Shown here in pieces: positions 26,742 to 35,670 of a stretch of DNA of 64,000 bases. The first letter of the stretch is position 1. Each line of letters starts with the position of its first letter. The notes under the pieces were generated by a model. The model was not told the DNA's origin and did not search any database. It was given only the letters and a program-made list of their open reading frames with translations. The stretch covers positions 62,001 through 126,000 of the forward strand of contig NZ_JAGSPN010000008.1 of assembly GCF_018139685.1 (NCBI RefSeq). The letters are read 5' to 3'. The position numbers and the translations under genes were made by a program. The DNA comes from Cognatundibacterium luofuense. Lineage in GTDB: Bacteria; Pseudomonadota; Gammaproteobacteria; Burkholderiales; Burkholderiaceae_D.

Positions 26742-27659
26742 TTAATTACTGACCTTGCCGATGACCAGGTATTCGAGCAGCGCTTTCTGTACGTGCAGAC
26801 GGTTTTCTGCTTCGTCCCAGACAACGGACTGCGGACCATCGATGACGGCGGCAGACACTTCTTCACCGCGATGTGCAGGCAGGCAATGCATGAACAACGC
26901 ATCTGTGTTGGCGCGCGCCATTTTCGCTTCATCCACGATCCAGCCGTCAAAGGCTTTCAGACGTGCCTGATTCTCTGCTTCGTACCCCATACTGGTCCAC
27001 ACGTCAGTATTGACCAGATCCACACCGGCGCAGGCTTCGGAAGGGTCATCAAACAGGGTGAAGTGCTGATTGTCTGCATCCACCAATGACATATCCATTT
27101 CATAGCCTTTCGGCGTGGAGACATGCAGATGGAAACCGAAAACTTTGGCCGCCTGCAGCCAGGAATACAGCATGTTGTTCGCATCACCAATCCACGCTAC
27201 TTTTTTACCGCTGATATCGCCACGGTGCTCAATGTAGGTAAACACGTCTGCCAGTACCTGACAAGGATGGTGCTGGTTGGTTAAGCCATTAATGACCGGT
27301 ACGCGCGAGTACTCAGCAAAGCGTTCAATCATCGATTGCTCAAATGTACGGATCATGATGATGTCGCACATGCGGGAAATTACCTGACCTGCATCTTCGA
27401 CCGGTTCGCCGCGGCCAAGCTGGCTGTCACGGGTATTCAGATAGATTGCTGCGCCGCCGAGCTGATGCATACCGGCTTCAAACGACAGGCGGGTACGGGT
27501 GGAGTTTTTCTCGAACACCATGACCAGCGTGCGGTCTACCAGCGGATGATAGGTTTGATACGCTTTAAAGCGTTGTTTGATGATGCGGGCACGCTGCATC
27601 ACATATTCGAATTCTGTACGGGAAAAATCAGAGAACTGCAGAAAGTGTTTAATAGCCAT
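26742..27659 (-). CDS. argF: Ornithine carbamoyltransferase
   Basis: The enzyme forms citrulline from ornithine and carbamoyl phosphate. The 305-residue protein has the carbamoyl-phosphate motif KNSTRTRLSFE, the NGLTNQHHPCQVLADVFT stretch and the ornithine-site HCLPAHRGEEV. The length is that of the anabolic enzyme. The gene precedes argG on the minus strand and is divergent from the acetylation operon. Confidence 0.97.
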   Translation of the reverse strand: MAIKHFLQFSDFSRTEFEYVMQRARIIKQRFKAYQTYHPLVDRTLVMVFEKNSTRTRLSFEAGMHQLGGAAIYLNTRDSQLGRGEPVEDAGQVISRMCDIIMIRTFEQSMIERFAEYSRVPVINGLTNQHHPCQVLADVFTYIEHRGDISGKKVAWIGDANNMLYSWLQAAKVFGFHLHVSTPKGYEMDMSLVDADNQHFTLFDDPSEACAGVDLVNTDVWTSMGYEAENQARLKAFDGWIVDEAKMARANTDALFMHCLPAHRGEEVSAAVIDGPQSVVWDEAENRLHVQKALLEYLVIGKVSN

Positions 27660-28037
27660 AAATAGAAACCGGCAGCTTCAGTGCCTGCTGCCACAATCAA
27701 AACGAATTCATTATAAGGGAAGATTGCCTGAACTCCGTATTAAATTCAGGAAAACCTGCAATCTGGCGTGATATTGCTGTTTTTGCAGTGCGGAAACCGG
27801 CCTTATCTTACCGAAAATCTCAGCAAGAGCAAATTACTCTATTTTGTTAATTTTCGTCAATTCGTAAAAAAACTGATGGGTTACGGGAAATGTTGCCAAT
27901 GTGACAGTAACAATTGGTAACATCCTCATTATAATTCCGGTCAGGGGGCCAGGTGACGAAAAAACCTTGTCCGACTGAATGATTGCGCACAGCCGCACCG
28001 GTTGTGCTGCACTTTACTGATTAGCCGGGAACTGAAT
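27660..28037. promoter_or_regulatory. Divergent control region of argF and the acetylation operon
   Basis: The 378-nt gap has no gene. The right half carries a perfect TATAAT at 27930-27935. Directly upstream is an inverted repeat, ATGTTGCCAAT (27890-27900) and ATTGGTAACAT (27913-27923), which pairs at 10 of 11 positions. No -35 hexamer fits, so this looks like a regulator-dependent promoter with a leader of about 95 nt. The argF side is AT-rich, but no clear ARG box was identified. Confidence 0.5.
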
Positions 28038-28697
28038 ATGAGCGCACTCTTAGCCGGACTGACCGTCCTCGTCATTGGCGACAGCCACATGTCTACGCCA
28101 GACTACCTGATTACCACTCTGCACAACGACCTGATGAAAAAAGGGGCGGTCGTGTATTCCTTCGGTGCTTGCGGTGTGGCTGCCGGCGAGTGGATGGTGA
28201 AAACCCAGTCGTCTTGCGGTGGTGCAGAGCGTATTAAAGACGGCCCGGTCGTCGTGAAAGAAGGTCAGGAAGCCATGACCCGTCCTTTCAATGAAATGGT
28301 CAAAACCTATAAGCCGAATCTGGTCGTCATCGTCAACGGTGACACCATGGCCGGTTATAACCAGCCTGAATTGCAAAAGACCTGGATCTGGCAGCAGGTG
28401 TCGCGTCTGACCAAAGGCGTGAAAAATAATAACGTCGCTTGCGTCTGGGTTGGCCCGGCGTGGGGCAGCGAAGGCGGCAAGTTCAACAAAACCTTCGCCC
28501 GCGCACAGGAAATGTCGAATTATCTGTCGGAAATCACTGCACCATGCACCTATGTGGATTCGCTGAAAATGTCGAAACCGGGTGAATGGGGTTCTACCGA
28601 TGGACAGCATCTGGATATCGCCGGTTATAAATCCTGGGGTGAAGCCATCGGTAATGCGATTGTGACACCGGAAATCCTGAAAACGATCAAACGCTGA
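28038..28697 (+). CDS. wssF: WssF-like SGNH-fold protein of the acetylation module
   Basis: The 219-residue protein from the ATG at 28038 (a TTG at 28002 is a possible alternative) shows SGNH hydrolase blocks: GDSH (14-17, Ser16), a VNGD segment (Asn100) and D188-G-Q-H191. In the Pseudomonas wss operon WssF is the SGNH-type protein that precedes WssG-WssH-WssI and helps acetylate cellulose. Here the same four types occur in the same order. The N-terminus is hydrophobic but has no clear signal peptide, as the catalytic GDSH follows at once. The symbol is by architecture and order, not by database search. Confidence 0.75.
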   Translation: MSALLAGLTVLVIGDSHMSTPDYLITTLHNDLMKKGAVVYSFGACGVAAGEWMVKTQSSCGGAERIKDGPVVVKEGQEAMTRPFNEMVKTYKPNLVVIVNGDTMAGYNQPELQKTWIWQQVSRLTKGVKNNNVACVWVGPAWGSEGGKFNKTFARAQEMSNYLSEITAPCTYVDSLKMSKPGEWGSTDGQHLDIAGYKSWGEAIGNAIVTPEILKTIKR

Positions 28698-28714
28698 TCA
28701 TCACTGAACGCCGG

Positions 28715-28772
28715 ATGCTGCGGGCGCGCGCTTTTGTACAGACAGAAGTACCGTGTACCGCAGCATTTTTTA
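28715..28772 (+). terminator. Terminator-like structure inside the acetylation operon
   Basis: ATGCTGCGG (28715) can pair with CCGCAGCAT (28758-28766), followed by TTTTTTAT. The loop is long (34 nt) and can itself pair partly. It lies between the wssF-like and wssG-like genes and could cut expression of the later genes. Confidence 0.45.
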
Positions 28773-28796
28773 TAGCCTGCTGATGTAAAAACCACC

Positions 28797-29453
28797 ATGA
28801 AAAAGCTGATTCTGACCTGCTTCGCGCTGTGCACTTCGCTGACCGCACTTGCTGATAATTCTCTGTATGAAACCGGCCCTAGCCAGGATTCGTCTTTCGT
28901 CCGTTTTCTGAATGCTGCAGGCGATAAAGTCACGATTACCAACGGTGCGAATAAACTGGCGCTGGGTGCGCAAACCGATAACCGCGTATCGCGCTTTTTC
29001 CCGGTCAAGGCTGGTGACAAGCTGACTGCAAGTGCACAGGCGGGCAGCCTGAAAACTTCGGTGGAAGTTGTCGCAAAACCGGGCGAATTTGTTACCGTAG
29101 TGCTGGTGCCGCAAGGCAGTGCGCTCGATAAACTGATCGTGCGCGAATCGCCAACGGACTTCAATGCTAACCGTGCTTCGATCTCGTTATTAAACGCTGA
29201 TCCGGCCTGTGCTCAGGCTGGTCTGAGCGGTGGTGCGAAAGGCGCATCGGTGTTTGAGAATGTCGCGCCGGGTACAACGCAGCGCCGTCTGGTGAATGCC
29301 GTCAAACTCAGTGTGCAGGCGCAGTGCGGTAAATCGAATGCCGGTGCTGCTGTCGATATGGGGCAGTTGCAGGCGGGTGAACGTTACAGCGTGATAGTGA
29401 TTCCTGCCAAAAAAGCCCAGCAAGTATTTTTTGTGCGTGACAGCACTTCCTGA
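28797..29453 (+). CDS. wssG: WssG/AlgF-like periplasmic protein
   Basis: The 218-residue protein starts with a signal peptide (MKKLILTCFALCTSLTALA) followed by LYETGPSQDSSFVRFLNA, the start of an AlgF-like beta domain. AlgF and WssG are periplasmic adaptors that help pass acetyl groups from the membrane O-acyltransferase to the polysaccharide. Two similar beta modules can be seen (VRFLNAAGDKVTITNGANKL; SISLLNADPACAQAGLSG). It lies between the SGNH protein and the membrane O-acyltransferase, as in the wss operon. Confidence 0.78.
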   Translation: MKKLILTCFALCTSLTALADNSLYETGPSQDSSFVRFLNAAGDKVTITNGANKLALGAQTDNRVSRFFPVKAGDKLTASAQAGSLKTSVEVVAKPGEFVTVVLVPQGSALDKLIVRESPTDFNANRASISLLNADPACAQAGLSGGAKGASVFENVAPGTTQRRLVNAVKLSVQAQCGKSNAGAAVDMGQLQAGERYSVIVIPAKKAQQVFFVRDSTS

Positions 29454-29473
29454 TCAGACGCCGGGCCCGGATT

Positions 29474-30871
29474 ATGGTATTCGCCTCACTTGAATTTCTG
29501 ACGCTGTTCCTGCCGCTGTTTTTTGCGTTTTATCTGCTGACACCGCAGCGTTTCCGTAACCATACGCTGCTGGTCGGAAGCTGGATTTTTTACGCCTGGT
29601 GGACACCGAAATTTCTGATTCTGATTATCGCGCTGACGCTGCTGGCCTGGGGCGCGGCGATACTGATCGATAAAACCAGTGATGAAAAATGGAAAACGCG
29701 CTGGATGGCGTGGGCGATTATTCTGAATCTGGCCTCACTGGTCTGGTACAAATACACCAATATGCTGGTCGGCACGCTCAATGAATTCCTGACAGGTCAT
29801 CAGATGCAGCCTGTCCCGTGGGAACACGTGATGCTGCCGATTGCGCTGTCATTCACTGTGCTGCATGCGATTTCGTATCTGGTGGATGTGCGTCGCAAAG
29901 TCGTGCCTGCGCAATACGATGTGCTGGCATTTTCGGCCTACATGGCAATGTTCCCGCATCTGATTGCGGGTCCGATTGTGCGTTATAAAGTCATCGACAA
30001 AGAATTGCGTGAGCGCGTCTTTTCGATGGAGAAATTCTCACTCGGTGTGCGCCGCTTCATGATCGGCTTTTCGATGAAAGTGCTGATTGCGGACACGCTG
30101 GCGCCGGTGGTCAGCCTGTGTTTCGGTCTGAAAAATCCCGGTTTCTGGGATGCATGGATAGGTTGTATCGCATACACCTTTCAGCTGTATTTTGATTTCG
30201 CCGGTTACAGCGCGATGGCGATTGGTCTGGGCCTGATGCTCGGCTTCCACTTTGAAGAAAACTTTAATAACCCGTATCTGGCGGTTTCGATTCAGGATTT
30301 CTGGCGGCGCTGGCATCAGACGCTGTCATCATGGCTGCGCGATTATCTGTACATCAGTCTCGGCGGCAACCGTTACGGCATTACCCGCACCTATATCAAC
30401 CTGATGCTGACCATGGCGATCGGTGGTTTATGGCATGGCGGCGATAACTGGAATTATCTGATCTGGGGCATCATTCAGGGCACCGCACTGTGCTGTGACC
30501 GTGCATTCACCCAGCGCGGATTATCCATGCCGGACTACGCTTCACGTGCGCTGACCATGCTGACCGTGATGCTGGCGTGGACTGTGTTCCGCGCCAGTGG
30601 TTTCGACAGTGCACTCGGCATGTGGGCCGGACAATTCGGCCTCAACGGTTTCGGTATTCAGGATGAAGTGATACTCGCATTGCGTCCGATGATTTTGCTG
30701 ACCTTCGCCATTGGCTTGTGCTGTGTCGTGTATCCGGCAACTGCGATTGCAAAACGCGGTGGTCTGGGCGTGATGCAGTGGAGCATGCTGTGGCCGGTAC
30801 TGACCTTTGCCTATGGCGTCGTGGTACTGGCGGGGCAAAAAGCCATTCCGTTTTTGTATTTTCAGTTTTAA
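29474..30871 (+). CDS. wssH: Membrane-bound O-acyltransferase, AlgI/WssH type
   Basis: This 465-residue protein has about 10-12 hydrophobic helices and all the MBOAT family landmarks: FPHLIAGPIVRY (160-171), YFDFAGYSAMAIGLG (239-253), NFNNPYLAVSIQDFWRRWHQTL (spaced at 263-284), YLYISLGGNR, and IGGLWHGGDNWNYLIWG with the catalytic His321. AlgI and WssH bring acetyl groups across the inner membrane for exopolysaccharide O-acetylation. It is 20 nt downstream of the AlgF-like gene and 9 nt upstream of the AlgX/AlgJ-like gene, so this is one operon. Confidence 0.92.
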   Translation: MVFASLEFLTLFLPLFFAFYLLTPQRFRNHTLLVGSWIFYAWWTPKFLILIIALTLLAWGAAILIDKTSDEKWKTRWMAWAIILNLASLVWYKYTNMLVGTLNEFLTGHQMQPVPWEHVMLPIALSFTVLHAISYLVDVRRKVVPAQYDVLAFSAYMAMFPHLIAGPIVRYKVIDKELRERVFSMEKFSLGVRRFMIGFSMKVLIADTLAPVVSLCFGLKNPGFWDAWIGCIAYTFQLYFDFAGYSAMAIGLGLMLGFHFEENFNNPYLAVSIQDFWRRWHQTLSSWLRDYLYISLGGNRYGITRTYINLMLTMAIGGLWHGGDNWNYLIWGIIQGTALCCDRAFTQRGLSMPDYASRALTMLTVMLAWTVFRASGFDSALGMWAGQFGLNGFGIQDEVILALRPMILLTFAIGLCCVVYPATAIAKRGGLGVMQWSMLWPVLTFAYGVVVLAGQKAIPFLYFQF

Positions 30872-30880
30872 GAGGCCGGT

Positions 30881-32026
30881 ATGAGCGAATCATTTCAATA
30901 TCGTCCTGAAAAAGCCGGTGTCTGGAAATACCTGCCTGCGCTGGCATTCGGCCTGATCACCTTCGGTGGTTTGATTGCCGGTGTGCGCAGCCTGCAGCAG
31001 ATTCCTGCTGAAAAATGGAAGGAGATGGCAGACTGGCACAAGGTCGCTCAGGGCGAATCCACCCGCATTCTGACCAGTCAGCTGAACGATCATTTTATTT
31101 TCAGCAAAGACTTTGCTGCCACCGAACGTGCCGTCAGCTGGAATCTGGCACGCGATACCGGTGCGCAGGTGCGCCCTGGTTGCAGCGGCTGGTTTTTTCT
31201 GACCGAAGAACTGACGACTTTCGACGGCGGCGCGCAGAATGCCCGTGCCCGCGCATGGATGGTGACCGAAGTTGCACGTCAGCTAAAGCAGCGCGGCATA
31301 CCGCTGGTGATTGCCATGGTGCCGGACAAAGCGCGTATCGAAACCGCGCATACCTGCGGCCTGCATCGCCCGGCAGCGTTTGCAGCCCGTTATGATCTGT
31401 GGATGAATGAAGTACGTGCTGCCGGTGTGCCCGTACTGGATTTGCGCGAGCCTTTGCAACAAGTACAGGGCGAACGCTATTACCGTACCGATTCACACTG
31501 GAATGAAGCCGGTGCCAATGCGGTTTCGGCCTACATTGCGCAGCAGTTACGTCAGCAGCAACTGATCGCCACAGAAGCTGCGCCAATGAACGCAGAAACA
31601 GTGAAAAGCCGTCAGGCGGAACGATTGGGCGACTTGTATAAATTATCCAGCCTCAACGATGTGCCGCTGTGGGCGCGACCAGCAACCGAAGTCGCCACGC
31701 TCAGCGACGTGACACCGGTGGCAGTGCAGAGCGATGATTTGTTCGGCGACAGCGGCTTACCGGCCATATCGCTGATCGGCACCTCGTTCAGCCTGCGCGG
31801 CAATTTCGTGCCTTTCCTGAGCCGCCATGTCGGCGCACCGGTCGCAAATCTGGCCAAAGACGGCGGCGCATTTGACGGCGCGGCACAAGCGTTTTTCCAC
31901 AGCAAAGTGTTCGAGCAGGAACCACCGAAGCTGATCGTCTGGGAAATTCCTGAACGCATGCTGCAACGCTCGTTCGATGCCAAAGAACGGGTCTGGTATC
32001 AGACGCTGAAGCAGGGCAAGCTGTAA
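30881..32026 (+). CDS. wssI: WssI/AlgX/AlgJ-type polysaccharide O-acetyltransferase
   Basis: The 381-residue protein has one N-terminal membrane segment (YLPALAFGLITFGGLIAGV) and an SGNH-like domain in the periplasm. The catalytic residues of the AlgX/AlgJ group are in place: YYRTDSHWNEAG (Asp204, His206) and IGTSFSLRGNF (Ser302). These proteins put the acetyl group on the polymer. A 24-residue region ending GWFFL is also typical. It closes the four-gene module and is followed by a terminator. The most economical target is the cellulose-like polymer of the bcs operon in the same window, but this is inference. Confidence 0.85.
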   Translation: MSESFQYRPEKAGVWKYLPALAFGLITFGGLIAGVRSLQQIPAEKWKEMADWHKVAQGESTRILTSQLNDHFIFSKDFAATERAVSWNLARDTGAQVRPGCSGWFFLTEELTTFDGGAQNARARAWMVTEVARQLKQRGIPLVIAMVPDKARIETAHTCGLHRPAAFAARYDLWMNEVRAAGVPVLDLREPLQQVQGERYYRTDSHWNEAGANAVSAYIAQQLRQQQLIATEAAPMNAETVKSRQAERLGDLYKLSSLNDVPLWARPATEVATLSDVTPVAVQSDDLFGDSGLPAISLIGTSFSLRGNFVPFLSRHVGAPVANLAKDGGAFDGAAQAFFHSKVFEQEPPKLIVWEIPERMLQRSFDAKERVWYQTLKQGKL

Positions 32027-32059
32027 AGCCCGCCCTTCTGCAAACTAAGCAACATCAAC

Positions 32060-32089
32060 AAAAGCTGCCTGCGGGCAGCTTTTGTTTTT
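32060..32089 (+). terminator. Terminator of the acetylation operon
   Basis: AAAAGCTGCC pairs with GGCAGCTTTT around a 4-nt loop, followed by GTTTTT, 33 nt after the last stop. Confidence 0.88.
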
Positions 32090-32182
32090 CAGGGGATAGC
32101 TCTGGTGCATTGATTCGGTGCCTTAGCGCGTTGTATTCGCTGCGGGCAAGTCAATCAACCGTGCAGAATGCCCCAAACACCC

Positions 32183-32243
32183 CAAATGCGGCATTCAGCA
32201 CAGAAAAAAGGGAAGTTTTCGCGGACGTCGGCAGAAACGCTGG
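32183..32243 (+). repeat. Intergenic repeat, diverged copy with altered middle
   Basis: It begins CAAATGCGGCATTCAGCACA and ends near GGACGTCGGCAGAAACGC, matching both ends of the 50-nt unit at 35796-35845, while the middle is replaced by an A- and G-rich stretch. It lies between the convergent wssI-like gene and rsgA. Confidence 0.7.
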
Positions 32244-32268
32244 CTCGCAGGGCAGGGGGTAAAAAGTG

Positions 32269-32294
32269 CAAATGCGGAGTTCTGCACATTCCGG
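32269..32294 (+). repeat. Intergenic repeat, partial copy
   Basis: CAAATGCGGAGTTCTGCACA followed by TTCCGG matches the first half of the repeat unit. It follows the previous copy at a distance of 86 nt, as a second partial copy follows the unit at 35796. Confidence 0.6.
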
Positions 32295-32330
32295 GGCTGA
32301 GGGGGCAGAGGTCTGGTCGGATGTAAGAAG

Positions 32331-32362
32331 AAAAAAACGGTGCCGTCAAAGCACCGTTTTTT
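32331..32362. terminator. Terminator of rsgA (bidirectional)
   Basis: AAAACGGTGC pairs with GCACCGTTTT around a 7-nt loop. The minus strand runs into T residues, so it serves rsgA and also lies after the acetylation operon. Confidence 0.85.
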
Positions 32363-32387
32363 GTTTTTGCGGCTGATCAGCGATAGA

Positions 32388-33293
32388 TCAGTAACCTACC
32401 TTTTGCTTGGATTCGTGTACCAGTTGTTCAAACAAGTCATGGCGCAGCGTGGCAATCTCGCCGCTTTCCACCGCTGCCAGCACGGCGCAGCCGGGTTCGG
32501 CATGGTGGTGGCAGTTATAGAATTTGCAGTGACCTAGGTGCGGTACAAATTCCGGAAATGCACGCTCCAGCATGCCTTCACTCAGATGATGCAGACCGAA
32601 TTCCTGAAATCCCGGTGAATCGATGACTTTGCCGCCTTCCGGCAAATCGTACAAACGGGTAAAGGTGGTGGTGTGTTTGCCGGTATCCAGCGCGGCAGAA
32701 ATTTCGCGGGTCGCAATATCGGCATCCGGCACCAGCAGATTGATCAGCGAGGATTTACCCATGCCGGACTGGCCGATCAGTATCGTACTTTCGCCCTGAA
32801 TAATCTCCAGCAAGGCAGCGCGGGTGGCTTCCGGATTGCCCTGCGCCGACACTTCCAGCACCGGATAACCGATGTCGCGGTACATTTGCATGCGTTCACG
32901 CGCACGCGGCAGCGCATCGGTAAGATCGACCTTGTTCAGCACCAGCCACGGCGTAATCCCGGCCGATTCTGCTGCGACCAGCGCGCGCGATACCAGATCG
33001 TCAGTGAAGCCGGGTTCCGTCGCCACCACGATCAGCAAGCGGGTCAGATTCGCTGCCAGCATTTTGGATTTGTACTGATCCGAGCGGTACAGCAGGGTTT
33101 TGCGGGTGACGATTTTTTCGATGACGGCCTGATCTTTCGAGGTCAGCGCGATTTCAACCAGATCACCGACGGCGATATCACTTTTCTTGCCACGGGTCAC
33201 GCAGTGCAGGCGCAGCTTCTGGCCATCGACTTCAGCGGTCGCCAGATAATGGCGACCATGTGCAGCGATGATTTCTGCCTGTTGCGTCGCCAT
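32388..33293 (-). CDS. rsgA: Ribosome small-subunit GTPase RsgA
   Basis: RsgA (YjeQ) is a circularly permuted GTPase that checks late maturation of the 30S subunit. The 301-residue protein has an OB-fold ([20 protein letters not shown]), the permuted G motifs LVLNKVDL (G4) before [14 protein letters not shown] (G1) and [12 protein letters not shown] (G3), and the zinc knuckle [16 protein letters not shown]. Its ATG shares one base with the phhB stop (TAATG on the minus strand). It is the third gene of the Ste24-phhB-rsgA unit. Confidence 0.97.
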   Translation of the reverse strand: MATQQAEIIAAHGRHYLATAEVDGQKLRLHCVTRGKKSDIAVGDLVEIALTSKDQAVIEKIVTRKTLLYRSDQYKSKMLAANLTRLLIVVATEPGFTDDLVSRALVAAESAGITPWLVLNKVDLTDALPRARERMQMYRDIGYPVLEVSAQGNPEATRAALLEIIQGESTILIGQSGMGKSSLINLLVPDADIATREISAALDTGKHTTTFTRLYDLPEGGKVIDSPGFQEFGLHHLSEGMLERAFPEFVPHLGHCKFYNCHHHAEPGCAVLAAVESGEIATLRHDLFEQLVHESKQKVGY

Positions 33294-33640
33294 TATGCGA
33301 AGCTCTGTTCGAAAATGGCATCCACTTTGGCCGCCAGAATAAAGTCATTCAGCGAGATCCCACCTTTGCCGTCATTCACGGTATGGGTGTCAAAGCGCAG
33401 CAGTACGCGGTTGTAGGTCAGCACCAGTTCAGGATGATGATCTTCAGCATGAATCACGTAGGCAATCGCATTCACAAACGCTAGTGCTTCATAATAATTT
33501 TTGAACTGATACGTTTTCGCAATGCGCGCGCCATCCTGCGCCCAGCCCGGTGTGGCTTGCAGTGCTGTCGCGATTTCGTCCGCTGTCATGCCGGTTTCGG
33601 TGTGCTGGCAGCGCAGGCTCAGTAATTGTTTGTTGTCCAT
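33293..33640 (-). CDS. phhB: Pterin-4a-carbinolamine dehydratase
   Basis: The 115-residue protein has the DCoH/PCD active-site signature [18 protein letters not shown] and the N-terminal [30 protein letters not shown]. The enzyme dehydrates 4a-hydroxytetrahydropterin made by aromatic amino-acid hydroxylases. No phenylalanine hydroxylase is seen in the window. In Burkholderiales the gene often sits between the M48 protease and rsgA, as here, so the position may be historical rather than functional. Confidence 0.95.
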   Translation of the reverse strand: MDNKQLLSLRCQHTETGMTADEIATALQATPGWAQDGARIAKTYQFKNYYEALAFVNAIAYVIHAEDHHPELVLTYNRVLLRFDTHTVNDGKGGISLNDFILAAKVDAIFEQSFA

Positions 33641-33682
33641 TGTTGTCTCGTTAAAGTTTGTATGAAATCGTTCAGTAGTAAT

Positions 33683-34954
33683 TCAGTTTGCCATCAGATG
33701 CTGAATGCGGATGCTGGCAGGCGGATGCGAATCGTAAAACGTGGAATGCAAAGGATCCGGCGTTAAGGTCGATGCATTGTCGTCATACATTTTGACCAGC
33801 GCATTGCGCAGGTCGTCTGCGCTGGCATGTTTTGCAGCAAAGGCATCGGCTTCGAATTCGTGTTTGCGTGAGCCGATTGACATCAGTGGCGAAAACACAA
33901 AGGTGAATACCGGCATGATCAGCATAAACAGCAACAGTGCCATCGCATCGGTACCGCCGAGCGCCATCGGATCCACACCGAGGCCGGTGTAAAACCAGAC
34001 CTGATTTTTCAGATAACCGAGCAGCGCCAGAAACGGCAGCGTCATCACAAACATCAGCGCGATGTCTTTTTTGATGTGATTCAGTTTGAAGTGGCCGAGC
34101 TCATGCGCCAGCACCGCTTCGATTTCCGCAGGCTCAAGGCGCTCCAGCAGGGTATCGTAAAACACGATGCGTTTGACTTTGCCGAAGCCGGAAAAGTAAG
34201 CATTGCCGTGCGTGCTGCGGCGCGAACCATCCATCACAAACAAACCACCGGAAGCAAAGTCGATACGACGCAGCAGTTGTTCTATACGGGATTTCACAGC
34301 TTCGTCAGTCAGCGGTGTGAATTTATTGAACAGCGGCGCAATCAGATTCGGGTGCAGAGCAAAGACCAGCAACCGAAAACTGCAGAACACGGCCCATGCA
34401 TACAGCCACCACAGTTGTCCGGCCTTTTCCATCAGCGTCAGTATCACCCACAGCAAAGGCAGCATCAGTGCGCTCATCAGCAGCGTGCTTTTGACCAGAT
34501 CGGTGATAAACAGGCCGATAGACATTTTGTTAAAGCCGAAGCGTTCCTCGATCACAAACTGGCTGTACAGGCTGAGCGGAATGCCGATAACGCCGGCCAC
34601 CACGGAATACGCTGCAATCAGGCCAATCTGATACAGCATGCCGGGGCCGGTGTACGACAGCACCAGATCGGACAGCCATTGCAGGCCGCCGAACAGCGTC
34701 AGCGCCAGCAGCACAGCGACTTCGACGACCAGCAACACCTGCCCGAACTGGGTTTTGGTGATGCTGTAATCGGCGGCTTTCTGGTGCGATGCGAGGCTGA
34801 TTTTTTCAGCAAAATCGGCCGGTACTTGTCCGCGATGACGTGCAATATGACGGATCTGACGGTGTGCCAGCCAGAACTGTAAGGCAACCGACAGGGCGAG
34901 GAAGCCGGTGAATAAAACGGTAAAGCTGACAGAATTCATGGGAAAATGTGACAT
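33683..34954 (-). CDS. M48 family membrane metalloprotease (Ste24-like)
   Basis: The 423-residue protein has several hydrophobic helices and a cytosolic zinc site HELGHFKLNH with a second ligand region KHEFEADAFA (Glu). The DGSRRSTHGNAYFSGFGKVKRIVFYD region is typical of CAAX-protease-1 (Ste24) proteins. Bacterial members probably degrade membrane proteins. Two close ATG codons (34954 and 34939) are possible starts, and neither has a clear ribosome site. Its start is only 24 nt from the divergent orn start, so promoters must overlap or reach into coding sequence. Confidence 0.93.
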   Translation of the reverse strand: MSHFPMNSVSFTVLFTGFLALSVALQFWLAHRQIRHIARHRGQVPADFAEKISLASHQKAADYSITKTQFGQVLLVVEVAVLLALTLFGGLQWLSDLVLSYTGPGMLYQIGLIAAYSVVAGVIGIPLSLYSQFVIEERFGFNKMSIGLFITDLVKSTLLMSALMLPLLWVILTLMEKAGQLWWLYAWAVFCSFRLLVFALHPNLIAPLFNKFTPLTDEAVKSRIEQLLRRIDFASGGLFVMDGSRRSTHGNAYFSGFGKVKRIVFYDTLLERLEPAEIEAVLAHELGHFKLNHIKKDIALMFVMTLPFLALLGYLKNQVWFYTGLGVDPMALGGTDAMALLLFMLIMPVFTFVFSPLMSIGSRKHEFEADAFAAKHASADDLRNALVKMYDDNASTLTPDPLHSTFYDSHPPASIRIQHLMAN

Positions 34955-34978
34955 TCGTAAAAAAGCTAAGGAAGAATT

Positions 34979-35563
34979 ATGTCACAAGCTCACGATAACC
35001 AAGCATCTGCGACAGCCATCAAACCGGACGACATGAACCTGATCTGGGTCGATATGGAAATGACCGGTCTCGATCCGGACACCGATAAAATTCTGGAAGT
35101 CGCGGTCATCGTGACCGATTCGCAATTAAATGTACTGGCCGAAGGCCCGGTACTGGCGATTCATCAGAGCGATGCCACGCTCGATAAAATGGATGCGTGG
35201 AACAAAGGCACGCATGGCAAATCCGGTCTGATTGACCGCGTCAAAGCATCTGAAGTGACGGAAGCAATTGCCGAAGAAACCCTGATTGCTTTCCTGAAAG
35301 ACTACGTGCCGGCCAATAAATCGCCGATGTGCGGCAACACCATTTGTCAGGATCGCCGCTTCATGGTGCGCGGTATGCCGAAACTGGAAGCTTTCTTCCA
35401 TTACCGCAATCTGGATGTGTCGACACTGAAAGAGTTGTGCCGCCGCTGGAAACCGGAACTGGCGTCCGGCTTCAAAAAAGCGCAGAAACACACGGCGCTG
35501 GCGGATATCCGTGAATCGATTGAAGAACTGAAGTACTACCGTACGCATTTCATCAAGGAATAA
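34979..35563 (+). CDS. orn: Oligoribonuclease
   Basis: Orn is the DEDDh exonuclease that turns di- to pentanucleotides into mononucleotides and also degrades pGpG, the product of EAL enzymes, thereby completing c-di-GMP breakdown. The 194-residue protein has the motifs [20 protein letters not shown] (Exo I), [13 protein letters not shown] (Exo II) and [15 protein letters not shown] (Exo III, with His and Asp). The ribosome site AAGGAAGAATT fits the start. An intrinsic terminator follows. Confidence 0.97.
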   Translation: MSQAHDNQASATAIKPDDMNLIWVDMEMTGLDPDTDKILEVAVIVTDSQLNVLAEGPVLAIHQSDATLDKMDAWNKGTHGKSGLIDRVKASEVTEAIAEETLIAFLKDYVPANKSPMCGNTICQDRRFMVRGMPKLEAFFHYRNLDVSTLKELCRRWKPELASGFKKAQKHTALADIRESIEELKYYRTHFIKE

Positions 35564-35637
35564 GCGGCGCTGAATGCCGCTGTGCCGGTGATGTGGCAAA
35601 CGCGGCAAACGTGGCCCACAGGTAGCAAACAACTTGC

Positions 35638-35670
35638 AAAAAACGGACTGCGACTGCAGTCCGTTTTTTT
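35638..35670 (+). terminator. Terminator of orn
   Basis: AAAACGGACTG pairs with CAGTCCGTTTT and is followed by a T run. Confidence 0.87.

Noticed and set aside
32155-32349. Minus-strand frame in the wssI-rsgA gap
   Set aside because: It consists of intergenic repeat and terminator sequence; there is no ribosome site.
34076-34882. Plus-strand frame of 268 codons opposite the M48 protease
   Set aside because: A Gln- and His-rich shadow of a well-supported gene.
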